Shown here piece after piece: positions 15,204 through 28,000 of a DNA stretch of 64,000 bases. This stretch comes from Solea solea (Eukaryota; Chordata; Actinopteri; Pleuronectiformes; Soleidae). The translations under genes were made by a program, and so were the position numbers. The notes beneath the pieces are model-generated. The model did no database searches, was not told the DNA's origin, and saw only the letters and a list, made by a program, of their open reading frames with translations. Position 1 is the stretch's first letter, and every line of letters begins with the position of its first letter. The stretch covers positions 24,603,827 to 24,667,826 of the forward strand of contig NC_081144.1 in assembly GCF_958295425.1 (NCBI RefSeq). The letters are read 5' to 3'.

Positions 15204-18137
15204 GTTTACCTGTGTGTGTGTGGTTCAGCCAATCACAGAGCCGCGTTTAAGTGGGTCAGAGGTCATGAAGGGGTCACAGTCGACTGATCAACTCTTACTT
15301 CCGCTTGTCTCCCACTTTACTTTGGGGTGTGTATGTGTGCGCGCGTGGACGTGTTCCCACCTGTCGTTGTTTGAACTCACTGACAGCCAGCAGGGGGCAG
15401 CACCTTCCTGCTTTTTATTTTATGCTTATCAGGATATGATGTTCCCTGATGGACCCCCCCCCCCCAACAGCTGACATTAGTTTGTTAATGAAGTGAATCT
15501 CAGATCAATAACTGATTATTCCTCATGTGATCAGAAGAATCACATCTGATCAATAAACCTGATCACCTGCTCTCCTCTGGTGTGCGTGTGTGAGAGACAG
15601 AGACACTGAGACAAACTCATCAGGGACACAAACGCTTTAGTTAGAAAGAAAAATAAGAAACAGTAAAAACTAGTAGCGTCTACAGCGACAGTGTATTATT
15701 GAGCAGAATATTCATCATCATCATCATCATCTTCATCATCGTCATCATCACTACGTCTAAAAACACAACATGGCTGCCGGCAAGACGCACACGATTATAG
15801 GCACTAAACTCTGGAACATGCAACATGGTGGCTGGTCACTGAGTCACTGAGTCATGGAGCGAGTCCGATCACAGGGGCAACAGGCGGAGCCACACGTACG
15901 CAGAGGGCGGAGCCTCAGGTCTCCATGTGACATCATCAGGTGAGTGAAGGAGGCGTGTCTTAAAATCCATGATGAAAACAGGTTCATGAGTGTGGACGCG
16001 ACATGGCCGCCACGTAAATCATGTATCCATTTGTTTACTGCAGTGTTTTTTTATTTTTTTTATGAAACTAGCGCGACGTGTAATTCTCACGACAAACAAA
16101 CTCGTCAGTGCAGATTTACGATCTACGACGTAGCCGCGATCTTAACTAACCACAAGCTAACTTCCTGATCACATAGCCTGGTATATACAGTTCTTATAGA
16201 ACCATGGTTGTACTGCGACATCAGGAACATGACAAGACTTTTTCTGACGTCGAAACATCTGTCTTAAACGATGTGACCATGTTCTTCTATGTGTCTGCTG
16301 TGGTGAAAACGTCCACTAGAGGGAAGCGCATTCTTCCATCTGTTTCTTGTTTTAAGCGATACAAGATTTACTGTAACAGTAGTTAGCTTAGCATTAGCCC
16401 TAGGAGAGGAGTCGCGGGTTGTTTATACTCGTGTTACTATTGTAAGTAAACAATCAGTAAACAATCTGTTGCTCTTTGTGAACGCATCACAACATCATGT
16501 TGGCGTCACCATGACAACGGTTTCCCCACTGTTTTTTTTGCGGTGTCCCATGATGCATTTCTCCTCTAACCTCCTGTGTGTGATGGTAAACCTGGGCGTG
16601 GTGAACTTCTGCGTACGTGTGTCTCCAGGTGAACGTCTGCAGGGTCTGAGTGACAGAAGATTCAGGTGTGAACTGTTCCAGACGTTAAACCAAGAGATAA
16701 AGTGAAGAGTCGTTTAAAATAAACGAGGATTCTGTTCCGACATTAAAAAACTTCCTCTGGAAACAGAAAAGACTTAAAATCGATCGAAGACCCTGTACGA
16801 AGAATCTCTGCGCTGGAAGAACAGACGTGAAAAAAAAAGTCGCATATTTCTCCTCAAAAACAAACAAAACAAACATCTGTTTCAGTGTCGAACCAACAGT
16901 TTGACAAATATTTATGTTAATAAAAGGTAAAGGCTCATTTGTGCTGCGTTTATGTTCAAAAAGAGAAACGTATGTTGCCATTTTTATCCCAGCCACTAGG
17001 GCAGTGATTCTTACACACTGGGTCGGGGCCTCAAATGGGTCACAGGAGGCTTTTTTGTTAAGATGAATGTGCATATGTGTGCATATCTTTTGATCATTTA
17101 CCAAACATCACTTTGAAATGTGTCTTTGGGTCACGATAGTTTGCCATCTTTAAAAAGTGGGCCCACACAGATTTAGGAAACGCTGCACTAGGGGGCAGCA
17201 GCGAGACAAGTGTTTCTCACAACAAAAATGGTGATGAAGGCTGAAAGAAAAAGGCTCTGGGAGTTTTTTACAAACTCACAAAATCTGTCCTCAAATAGTT
17301 CCTGGTATGTTGTGGTCATCCAGCTTCAACGCCGAGCACAAATGAGCCTTTACAGTTCAGAGATAGGTCATGAATGTGATAGACCTCTGAGGGACTACCT
17401 GTCGGGGGCAGTCTGTCTAGAGGTGGACGAAAACATACATTTTTTGTTTATTGAGGGAAAACAATCAAGAAAAAGAAAAGGTGAGATATTTCCGAAACCA
17501 GTTTAAGGTGCGAACCGCTGCCCCACATCACCTCTGAGGCTTTCAGTCAAGGACTGGTTTCAGTAAGGAACTGGTTTCAGTAAGGGACCGTCAGTCAACA
17601 GGAGGACATTTATAGTCAGTTATTAGCAGGACTTTAAATAAGGGACTGTCAGTCAATAATATCACTTTAAAGCTGTATAACAAAGACAAAACAATAAACT
17701 ATCAAAATACGAAATAAAAAACAGATCAGGTTATATTTTCCGGAAGCAACATTTCGTTCAGAGTAATGTGTTGTTAAGCGTTGGTTTTTAGTTTTAATAC
17801 TAACCCCCCCCCCCCTCCCCCACGGAGACTAGCGGGACACAACAGCTGCCTTTTGATTATATACACAAACACACGTTTTTGTCTTTTTTCCTGTCTTTCT
17901 TTGTTTTGTTTTTTCTAGAAAAAGACATGATCTCTCCTCCGTCTGACAGAGTCGGTTCTCTATTTCAGAACTTTACAGAGTCTCCAGACAGAATCATACG
18001 GAGCAGACGCTGCAACAGTTCTGACCAGCTCTGTCCGATCTGAAAACAGTGTAAAACCTCCGGGAACAGCCCGTTCACGCTCCTTTCACACTGTCCACCT
18101 GTCTACGTATCGGTCAGCCAGTTCATGGTCCGACCAA
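15204..18137. other. Region between bmb and the mecp2 stop; probable mecp2 3'UTR in part
   Basis: No coding exon is supported. It contains an ATC-type repeat (about 15714-15750), two C-homopolymers (about 15457 and 17806) and AT-rich sequence. Mammalian MECP2 has a very long 3'UTR, so much of this may be transcribed on the minus strand. Possible minus-strand AATAAA signals occur at 17457-17462 and 16050-16055, but I cannot tell which is used. Confidence 0.4.
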
Positions 18138-21100
18138 TCAGCTGACTCTCTCACTGACAGCAGTCCGCGACTCCACGGTCTCCTCTCGGCTAGGGCGCGG
18201 GACTGCGGACTGTGGGACGATATCTCTGAGCTCCCTGCCCTCGCCTGCAGCCTCTGGCTCCGCCCGAAGCCTGGCCCGACCATCTGACCCTGGGACAACA
18301 CTGACCCCGGCCCCCACCACTGTGGGAGGTCCAGAGGGTCCAGAGTTGGGAGGTCTGGAGGTGCTGTTTGACTCTCCGTTGTCTGGTGCCATGTCCACAT
18401 CACCTCTTCCCTCCACCCGGGCGTCTTCCACGCTGACTTCTCGAATTGGCGGCAGACCTCGACCTGGCCGTGCAGTGCTCAAGTCTTGAGGTTGTTCACC
18501 CTGGTTCTGTTGAACAGAGATCGGGTTGGTCCTAGTTTGGCTGGAAGGAGGCCGGTGGGATGCGAGGTGCTGCATGTGAGGTCTACTGGGCTGAGGGTGG
18601 GGCTGGGGTTGAATCTGCTGAAAGTGAGGTTGTGCTTGGGACTGCGACAGGGGTTGGTTTGGCCTTGACTGTCTGGGTTGTGGTCTGTACTGACTTTGGA
18701 GTTGGTCATGTGAAAGGTACCTTGTCTGTAGTTGAGACTGAACTTGATGTCTGTACTGAGATTGAGGTTGAGTGTGGGTGGGAGTTCTGGACTGGGGTTG
18801 AGGTTGAGCTTGGTTGGGAGTTCTGGACTGGGGTTGAGGTTGAGCTTGGGTGGGGGTTCTGGACTGGGGTTGAAGTTGAGTATGGGTAGGGGTTCTGGAT
18901 TGGAGTTGAGGTTGAGTTTGAGTGGAAGTCCTTGACTGGGGTTGAGTTTGAGCTGGGGTTCTGGACTGAGGTGGAATTTGGGCTGGGGTCCTGCACTGGG
19001 GTTGAGTGTGGGCAGGGATTCTCGACTGGGGTTGAGTTTGACCCAGGTTTCTGGACTGGGATTGAGCCTGAAGTTGTAGTGAAGTTCTGGACTGGGATTG
19101 AGGTTGAGTGTGGGCCATGGTTCTGAACTGAGATGGAGATTGTGTTGGGGTAGGGGTTCTGGACTGGGATGGAGGTTGGGTTTGGGCTAGGGTTCTAGAT
19201 TGTGATAGAGACTGAATATGGGTGGGGGTTCTAGACTGGGATGGAGGTTGAGTTTGGGTAGGGGTTCTGGATTGGGATGACGACTGAGTTTGGGTAGGGG
19301 TTCTGGACTGGGATGGAGATTGAGTTTGGGTGGGGTTCCTGGACTGGGATGGAGATTGAGTTTGGGTGGGGGTCCTGGACTGGGGTGAATGTTGTGTGTA
19401 GGTGGGGGTCCTGGACTGAGGTTGAGTTTGGGCAGGGGTTCTGGACTGGGATTGAGTCTGAGGTTGAACTGAGGTACTGGACTGGGGTTGGAGTTGAGAC
19501 TGCAGTGCGTGTTGGGGCTGAACTTGAGACTGTTGTCTGATTTGGCTCTGGGGTTGAGACGGGTTCCTGGGCAGGGTTTCAGGTTGGGGAGCTCTGGGGG
19601 GTTGGCTCTGTGGATGTTGATGCCTTGTGTGTGGTGGATGAACATGGAGAGTCGATGTGGACTGGGAAGGGTGAGAGTGAGGTGGGGCATGCTGACCCTG
19701 AAGCTGGGTTGGGTGCTGGGCTGAGGAACTGACAGGGTGTGACTGGGCCTTTTGTGATGGTGCCTGGGTATGAAGGGGTGCAGGGTATGAAGGCTGGATT
19801 TGGGGCTGGGGGGTTTGTTGGGTATGGGGTTTGATTTGGTGCTGTGGTTGAGGGGAAGGATGTCGAGGTTCAGGCAAAGACTGAAGCACAGCTTTGGACT
19901 GTGGTCTGGAAGGGGCTTGCTGGATGTGCTGTGACTGTTGGGTGGTGAATGGCGGCAAAGCCTGGGACTCAGTTTCAGGCCTGGACTGGCTGGAGGGTGC
20001 TGGGGGTCCAGGGGCTGAAGAAGAAGGGGGAGGAGGGGGCTGATCCACTGTGGAGGAAGATGACTGTTGGTGGCGATGATGATGGTGGTGGTGGGGGTGA
20101 TGGTGGTGGTGTTTGTGAGGAGATCGGTCCTTCCTTTTGTGGCTTTTAGATGGGCTAATGCTAGTGCTACTGCTGCTACTAATGCTACTCCTTCCTCCTC
20201 CTACCTCTCCTCCTTTATCACCTACATCTTCACCCACCTCCCCCTCCTGGCTTCCTCCTTCTGCTGCTGTTTTCTCCCGGTGCTTTCTCCCTTTATGGGC
20301 CTTGTGTCTGTGTGACTGGCTTTCACCTGAAGCAGTGGGCTGGCTCTGGCTTTGACTCTGGCTCTGCTCAGAGGAAGTGGGCTGAGATTCTGAGGTTTGA
20401 GTTCCCTCTCTGGTCCCACCCACCCCCTCTACGGTGTCCCTCTTTTCAGTGTCTGTTGTCGTAGCCGCTGGAGTTTGAACACTCTCCCTCTCCTCCAATG
20501 TTTCTCTTGTTTTACGTTTTTTGATTGGCAGAGCCGTTTCCTGGACAGCAGGTTTGGTGGAAGACTCCTTGGCTGCTCTGCGTTTGGCCTCAGCAGCCAC
20601 GATGGCTGCTGCAGCGTAGCTCCCAGCTGTGGGGCTAGTGGAGGTCGATGCGGGTGAAGTGGATGCTGCGGCAGCTGTCGATGCTGCTGAAGCTGAGGCA
20701 GGTTTCCTGCCCCGTTTCTTTGGGGCGCTCTGTGGTGGGGGCTGCGGTTCCTGTTCCAATTTTCTCTTTCTCCCGGGACGAGACTTAGGCACCAGGGAAG
20801 GAGACGCCACCTGGAGAAGAGTTACAACATTAGCATTCAACAATCACAATAAAATGCAATAAATGTAAATTATGCTGAAGAATTAAAAGCTAAAGAGCTG
20901 CATGGCTGAGAATTGCTAGCATTTTATGACCTCTTACAGACTGGTCATACCTTTGAGGCAATAGAGGTGGTGCCAGTGGACGACTCTGCCTTGCTGAAGG
21001 GCATCTTGACCAGCAGTTTGCCCGGAGTTTTTTCAACCACACGCTTCATGGCCACGCCCTCTGTAGCTTGTCGCATCTTCCCGCTACCTGCACAGAAGAT

Positions 21101-23613
21101 AAATCCACATAAAAACATGAGGGAAACCAGGAACAAGTTCTGCTCACTGTCCAATTAACTTCACCCCAGTTGACCCGAGTACCTTTGGGCCGCCCACGGC
21201 CTCGCCCCGGCGGTTTCACCACCTTTGTTTTTATGGGGGGACGTTTCTCGCGGCGGGAGGGGCTTCCACGCCCAGTGACAGTAAAATCAAAATCATTTGG
21301 ATCAGTCGTCGTGTCACCAACCTTCTGGAAAAAGGCGATAAGTTCCACCTTGGAGCGAAAGGCTTTTCCTTCCGAACTAAATAGACACAGAAACAAACAA
21401 GATGTCAACACTGAAACTGTCACTGTCTGCTCATGGAGTGCAGCATCAGCAGGGGGCGGGATTTACTTGATCAGGTAGACGTCAAATTTCCCAGCCGAGC
21501 GTCCCGACTTCCTCTGTTTGAGTTTGCGAGTCCAGCCTTCGGGCAGCGTTGGGTCGTCCCACAGAGGTCCGCGGTCCCGGATGATCGAGCGCCGCTGCCT
21601 GGGAGAACCTGCAGACTCACTGCCAGCCGCAGATTCTGACCCCGCTGCTGAGGCCGGGTCTGAGGGGCCTGCTCCTGGATCCACCCCCTGCAGGAAGCGG
21701 GACACGTAATGGCAATGACCGGTGTTACGGCACATTAACGCTGAAAACTACGCAAACATTTCCCATCATGAGGTCACATACACATTCAATGTGAAGTTGT
21801 AGTTAATATCACGTCAGGGAATGTAACTCCCACAACGCAAAATTTGTGTTTTTTTGTTTTTTTTCGCAAAGCCAAAATCATTTTTCACACTGAGTTTCTT
21901 GCACGACTGTAGTCACTGGATCACTCGTGTTCTCACATTACTTTTTTTACTAGAAAACACAACCAGTGACTGATCGCCTGTGGCTAACACTAAGCTAACT
22001 ATACTACAGGTATCCATCTTCCGTCTAATCCATCTTCTTCACTCACTTTCTGCCCACCCCCTCCCTCTTCCCCCTCATCCTCCATTTGGTGATACGTCAG
22101 GATTTTGTGAGAATCTCATGGTTTCACAACATCCTGTCACATGATTAAAGATCAGGAAGTGTGTGATGTCACTGTACTTGACTTTACCTGGCTCTGTGGC
22201 TCCGCCCCCGTCCGTGGCTGCAGCCCAGCTGTCGAGGGCGTGGCTGATGTTGTTTCAGCCCCCCGGTCGGCATGGCGACGCTCTTTGCGAGTCTTCTTGG
22301 TCTTAGTGTGAGAGCGGTCTCTGGTGGAGAGCTGGGGTTCAACAGGTCGCTCCTCACCTTCATCCCCCTCCTCCCTGTGGATGACATTATACCTGTTCAC
22401 ATGACATCACTCATGACACACATGATGTATAAGATCCTGTGACTTGATCATGTGGACACGCTTTTCACCACTTCATATATGTCGCTGTAAAAAGTCATCA
22501 CGCAGACACAGGTTATTCACCACTTCATACATCTTGCTGTAAAAGCTAACACTAGTTATTCACCACTTCATAAACATTGCTGTAAAAAGTAACTCTAGTT
22601 ATTCGTCTTTCATTTACATCACTGTAAAAAGTACATTCAACACAAAGATGCAGGTTTTCACCACTTCATTAACATTGCTTTAAAAAGTAACGCTACTTAT
22701 TCACCATTTCATTTATATCATTGTAAAAAGTAAAGCTCAACACGCAGACACAGGTCATACGTGATCATTTTATTCAAAGTTTATGAACATACGTGGTTTC
22801 TGTAAAAGAGCCACGACACACAAACATAGTTAAAGATGTCGTAAAATAAACTCTTAACTGTCGTTAAACTAGAACACGATCTGTCGGAAATAACAGTTGT
22901 GTAAATAAAAAGAAATATCAGGTTTTTCGGAGTGCAGGTTGTAGCAGGGTCTGACAAAGAAGCCGGTATGGAACTGGACTGGATTCAGAAAATATGCGGA
23001 GAATTTTCTGTTCACACATGATAAGACTGTAACGTGTGTGTGTATATGTGTGTACAGTACGTATGTAGGTATGTTTATGTGTGTGTTTGTTGGGGGGCGT
23101 ATGCCAGCGAGTGTGTGAGTGTAATGACTCTGTGTGTGTGTGCGGGGTTAACTCGGGTTAACTGATCCGCCTCTCTCTCACACACATGAAAACATTGTGT
23201 GTTTGCTAACCAGCTAGCTTCCGTTAACTCGCTGCCTGTGTGACGGCGGCGGGTGGACACTTCGCTGGTGACCGGGACTGTGATGTTTGTGTCGGACACG
23301 GTCGCTCTGACTTTGTGGACAGTTGTGTGAAAGTCAGCGCGGCCTGGCGGGGCTCGGAGAGCGGGCTAAGCTAAAGCTAAGCTCCGGCTACAACAGCCCG
23401 AGTACACACTTAGCTCTAAGTTGGTGACGTATTCCCGCTAACCCCGCTCCGCCGCGACAGGCCGCGGAGAAAACCAACGCTCTTTAACTGGAATAAAACG
23501 CACGACAGAAAAAGGTGTGCGGTAGGAGGCGGCGGCGGAAGCGGCGCGTTAGCGGAGGATAAATGTAAAGATCTCACTTACAGTCTCTCCTGTCCGCTCT
23601 CCACGGCGGCCAT
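18138..23613 (-). CDS. mecp2: Methyl-CpG binding protein 2, greatly enlarged
   Basis: Six coding exons on the minus strand: 23613-23582, 22374-22188, 21687-21467, 21376-21183, 21087-20951 and 20810-18138. They total 3,444 nt, or 1,147 residues; human MeCP2 has fewer than 500. The short first exon ([11 protein letters not shown]) matches the MeCP2-e1 type. The MBD is at about 105-180 ([61 protein letters not shown]). AT-hooks follow ([17 protein letters not shown]), then the repression/NCoR-interaction segment near 335-362 ([16 protein letters not shown]). The conserved C-terminus is [20 protein letters not shown]. Between them lies a His run ([16 protein letters not shown]) and several hundred residues rich in Gln, Pro, Ser and Thr with degenerate [10 protein letters not shown] repeats. 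MeCP2 binds methylated CpG and recruits NCoR/SMRT corepressors in nuclei. Two introns (21182-21088, 20950-20811) interrupt what is one final exon in mammals. Confidence 0.95.
18770..19500 (-). repeat. Coding minisatellite for [10 protein letters not shown] repeats in mecp2
   Basis: Inside the last mecp2 exon the sequence repeats about every 36 nt (ggggttctggactgggatgg on the plus strand). It encodes tandem [14 protein letters not shown] units on the minus strand. It stays open and in frame throughout, so the array is translated. Confidence 0.9.
22440..22770. repeat. Imperfect tandem repeat in mecp2 intron 1
   Basis: Units of roughly 55-60 bp around ttattcaccacttcataca and ctgtaaaaagtaac recur about five times. 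Confidence 0.75.
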
Positions 23614-23800
23614 TTTTATTTAAATAAATAATTTTATATTAAAAAAAAGCCACCAAACATCTCTGCTCCCTCTGCTGCACCCCGCCCCCTCCGACTCCAT
23701 TTCCAACCGCCGTCACTCTCCAAACACCGCGAGATCTGCGCCCACAAGAGGTCAGCGCTGTCATTACAGCGCAGGGGCGGCGTAATCCCGCGAGATGTGA
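23200..23800. promoter_or_regulatory. CpG-rich mecp2 promoter region
   Basis: GC- and CpG-rich sequence (gcggcggcggaagcggcgcg, cgctaaccccgctccgccgc) surrounds and follows the first coding exon. A TA-rich stretch lies just upstream of the start codon. Composition and position make it the likely promoter and intron-1 CpG island. Confidence 0.6.
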
Positions 23801-25055
23801 CGGTCCCGACGCTGTCAGGCGGAGGCGTTCAGGACCGACTCGGAAATCACAGACTATTCGTGTGTCGGAGAAAGTGAAAGAAGGAAAATAACTCGGTGTT
23901 TGGTGAAATACAAGCACGTGATTTCAGACTAAAGAGGACATCACATTTTTACATTTTAAATAAGGTCAAAATAAAGGTTCACATATGTTATGACACAGTG
24001 ATTAGAGTGTTTAAACGTATGATACATCACAAACAAACACATTCTCAGAGTAAACACTGACTGGAAAATGACTTCATCATCACAAATATATCGTAAAAAA
24101 TGAATTAACCCAACAAACCTCTTTCCTGAAACGATAAAACACAACTGTAACTTTATGTTATGAATGTATTCAGGTTATTTCATTTTTATGTTTTTATGTT
24201 TATATTTTATGCTTTATGTTTTTGAGGAAAGGACACCGAAAAACCAATTGCTTTCTTTTATTAAAATGTTAAATACGATTATGACATATTACACTAAATA
24301 ATATATTATTTCTTCTTCTTCTTGGTTTTTAATGGCGGCTGGCCACCAACATTATGGGGCATTACCGCCACCTACTGAGCTGGGGTGTGGCTCAGGCTCC
24401 TTTCACCCCTCCTATCTAAATATAAATACTAATAATATTAATACAAAATAAATAAATAAATAATATAAGAAATAACTACTACTACTTCTTCTAATAACAA
24501 TAATAATAATAATAATACTAATATTATTATTATTATTATTTATAAACATATTCACACACATACATACTAACTTATAGCTACTATATATATACTTAGACAC
24601 ATAAACATACATATATTCATACATGTAAATACGCACATACACATATATACACACACACACACACACATACACACATATTATATATTATAATCACACAGCA
24701 CCTTACCTCCAGAGGTTTTCATTTTTAATTTTATATTCTATGTTTAAACTGTTGCATATATTATTTCATTGACATTAACGGATTATCTGAGCGTCATGTC
24801 ATGGACGTTTACTGCTACAGACTTTTATTTTGGAGGAAAGGTCACCGGAAAAGATCGGTGGATGTAGTTGATCCCGTGGCCATGTGACGTAGAACAAATC
24901 CACAAGCGACGTGTGTGAAGTTGTGAACGGTTTGTTCCGGGCCCTAATGAGACGGACTGAACCCGGGTCCCGGTGTTCACACACACACGCATACACACAC
25001 TCTGACAAACACACTGACAGACGACTGCTGTTAGCCGTTAGCTCGTCAGTGTAAG
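23801..25055. other. Intergenic region between divergent mecp2 and irak1
   Basis: No gene seen. It holds AT-rich low-complexity sequence (24420-24700) and a probable dispersed repeat at 24300-24410. GC-richer sequence at 24840-25055 is the likely irak1 promoter and 5'UTR. Confidence 0.5.
24300..24412. mobile_element. Dispersed repeat fragment (class uncertain)
   Basis: The block tttttaatggcggctggcca ... attaccgccacctactgagc resembles a repeat end I associate with many fish introns. No family name is claimed. Confidence 0.4.
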
Positions 25056-28000
25056 ATGTCGGGGACAGACCTGAGGACAGTCTTCCTCTTCTCGCTGCCC
25101 TCCCCTGTTCACTGGGAGTTTTGCCGGGTCATGGACGGACTGTCAGACCTGGACTGGACCCGCTTCGGTGAGTCAGAACCTGGACCTGACTGGGCTAGCG
25201 GTTAGCATGGATGTGGACGAGAGGGCGTGTCTAGTTGTTATTCTGTCTGTACTAGCGGCAGGCGGCGCCACCGGGAGTAGAGTACTGCTGTTCCACTATA
25301 CAGTCCTAGCTCGACTCGGCTCGGCTCTCCTCGGGTTTAGGTATAGTACCTGCTCTGGCTAGGAAACAGTTAGTATTGCATTTACTTCTGTGTAATGTTA
25401 CAGAGGAACTACTGATCCACTGGTTCATTGGATCTACCTGCTAGTAGGGATGGGGGTCAGTATCTGTATCGGTCCAATACTCAAAATCACTGATTCAGAT
25501 ATCGGACAGATAGAAAATTAGTCATGTTTCAGCTGTTTATTTCTTTTTTGGGAACACAATATTTGTGACACGGTTGGAGATGTCTTTGAAATGACTCCGC
25601 ACAAATATGTTGTTAACAGCTTCATATGTTCATAAATGGTCTAAAATGACTGTATCGGACTGATATTGGTATTGGACACAATAAGTGGTATCGTCCCACC
25701 CCTACCTGGTGTTTGTTTTAGTACCTGCCCTGAGAGGTTCAGCTGAGCCGATACTAAACTGTGACGTCAACAGACTGCCGGCCACAAGTACTAGTCTGTG
25801 TTTGTGTCGTGTAGAAAACCACGTCACCACAGTTTCACGCGTGTACGATGACTCCGCCCATGTTGAGGAGGAGCTATGAAGTCATGGAAAACAATGTGAA
25901 TGATACTAAACTGAGGAGCTAGAACTGTATCATGGAAAAGAGACATCAATCTCTCTGTCTCTGTCCCTCGTAGCGGCAGAAGTCCTCGGGGATCAAACCA
26001 GCGTACGATTGGCTGAGAAGCAGGAGAGGCGGACCGACTGGGTGATGAACCAATGGGGGAATAGGAACGGTAGAGTCGGGGAGTTGATTGACCTGTTGGA
26101 GCGTCTGCAGCTGCTCCGCCCCCGTGACATCATCTTGAGCTGTGAGTTTACCTCTGATGACCCCTGACCTTTGTTGACCACTGATCCCTGACATCCTGCT
26201 TCTGTCTGCAGTGTCCAGTCTGACGTCAGTATCCTCGCCTCCTACTGCCCCACCTCTGGCCCCGCGCCCTGCTCCTAATCAGCCTCCCACCTCTGCCCGC
26301 CCTGAATCTTTCAAAACCACACCCACATTAAGCACCTGCGCACAGAGCACAACAGGTACAGCAAGATCTACACAACTGTGATGATGTCATCTGTCCGGAA
26401 GTCAGCTGTGATTTCACACAGTGACACTTTAATTAAACTGCCACCTGTTGGCTGCTCTGTGAACTGCTGCTCTATTCTCTTCAGAAGATGAAGGAGGAGG
26501 AGGACTGCTGCCTGGACCTGCCCCGCCCCCCTCCAACCTGCTGTCTAAGCCCCACCCACACCCTCAGGTAAGGCGCACACACACACACACACACACACAG
26601 TTGTGTTGTAATAATAAAACCATCTTGTGATTGTTCCTCAGAGTGTTGTCCTGCTGAAGTCATGTGAAGGCAGTGGAGGTGGTGACAGGGTGATGTGCTG
26701 GTCGTATGAAGAGGTGCATGCTGGGACAAATGGGTTCTCCCCTTCCCTGCAGGTGGGGGAGGGGGGGTTTGGCGTGGTTTACAGAGCGACCATTAGAGAC
26801 ACGGACTGTGCCGTCAAGAGACTGAAACAGGTCGGCCAATCACAACACAGATGAGTTTAAATAATGCTGAGTCACAGGAAACAGCTGTGGTTGTTGATGA
26901 TGCTGGTTTGTTGTTGTAGGACTGTGTGTTGGGCTGGACTCTGCTGAAGGAGACATTTCACACTGAAGTGGACAAACTGTCCAAGTAAGTGACATCTTCA
27001 TCTGATCAAACTTTTCAAAATAAAAGTCCCTGGACAAGTTCTCTCGACAGAGTTCTGTCTGTGGTGCGTTCAGGTTCCGACATCCAAACATCGTTGATCT
27101 TCTGGGCGTCAGTGAAGGAGGAGGATCAGTGTGTTTGATCTACAGCTACATGGAGAAGAGATCACTGGAGGAGCAGCTGCACACAGTAACTCACACACAC
27201 ACTCAGTGTCACCAGACCTGATAAATGTTGGGATACTCATTTATTTGTGTGTGTGTGTGTGTGTAGGAGTGTAGCGCCCTCTCCTGGTCTCACAGACTCA
27301 GTATCATTGAAGGTGTCGCGTCAGCGTTGTCGTTCCTTCACTCGCCTCCTGACAGAAACACGTCGCTCATCCACGGAGACGTCAAGAGGTCAGTGTGAGG
27401 TCACACTGTGTTTCACCTCGACTGTGGACACAATGATGTCATAGGTCTGTCTGTCTCCCTGTCTCCTCAGTTCAAACATCCTGTTGGACCGCCACCTGGT
27501 GGCGAAGCTGGCTGACTTCGGTCTGGCTCGTTTTGCATGTGCCCGCACGTCAAGACACACGGCGGCACAGACGGCGTCAGTGGGTAAAACAGAGACGATC
27601 AGAGGGACGTTAGCGTATCTGCCGGACGAGTACGTGAGGGACGGAGAGCTGGGACCTGCCGTGGACGTCTACAGCTTCGGAGTGGTGAGATGCAGCAGGG
27701 GCTGATGGGAAGTGTAATGTGGGTTTACTGTCGTCAGCAGTCACATGACTGAGAAGTCAAATTCAAACTAAACTTAAACACAGAGAAATGTAAATTATAT
27801 TGCACAGAAGAACATCTTCAGAATATTGATGTGTTGTTTTGTGTGTGTGTCAGGTGTTGTTGGAGGTGCTGACCGGTCGTCGAGCTCTAGACAGAGATGT
27901 GAAGACAGGAGACAGATACCTGGTGAGGACACAGTTTTTAACTAGTGTCTGGTTAAAACAAAAACTGGTGTGAAACAGTTTGAAATTTGTGTGAAACTGG

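Noticed and set aside
15944..17506. ORFs of 60-139 codons between bmb and mecp2
   Set aside because: No splice context, no family resemblance, and likely within a long mecp2 3'UTR.
18486..20862. Plus-strand ORFs across the mecp2 last exon, including Gly/Val/Glu-repeat peptides
   Set aside because: They are antisense shadows of the repetitive coding exon on the minus strand.
25168..25879. ORFs in irak1 intron 1
   Set aside because: They fall within a transposon-like repeat shared with an hcfc1 intron.
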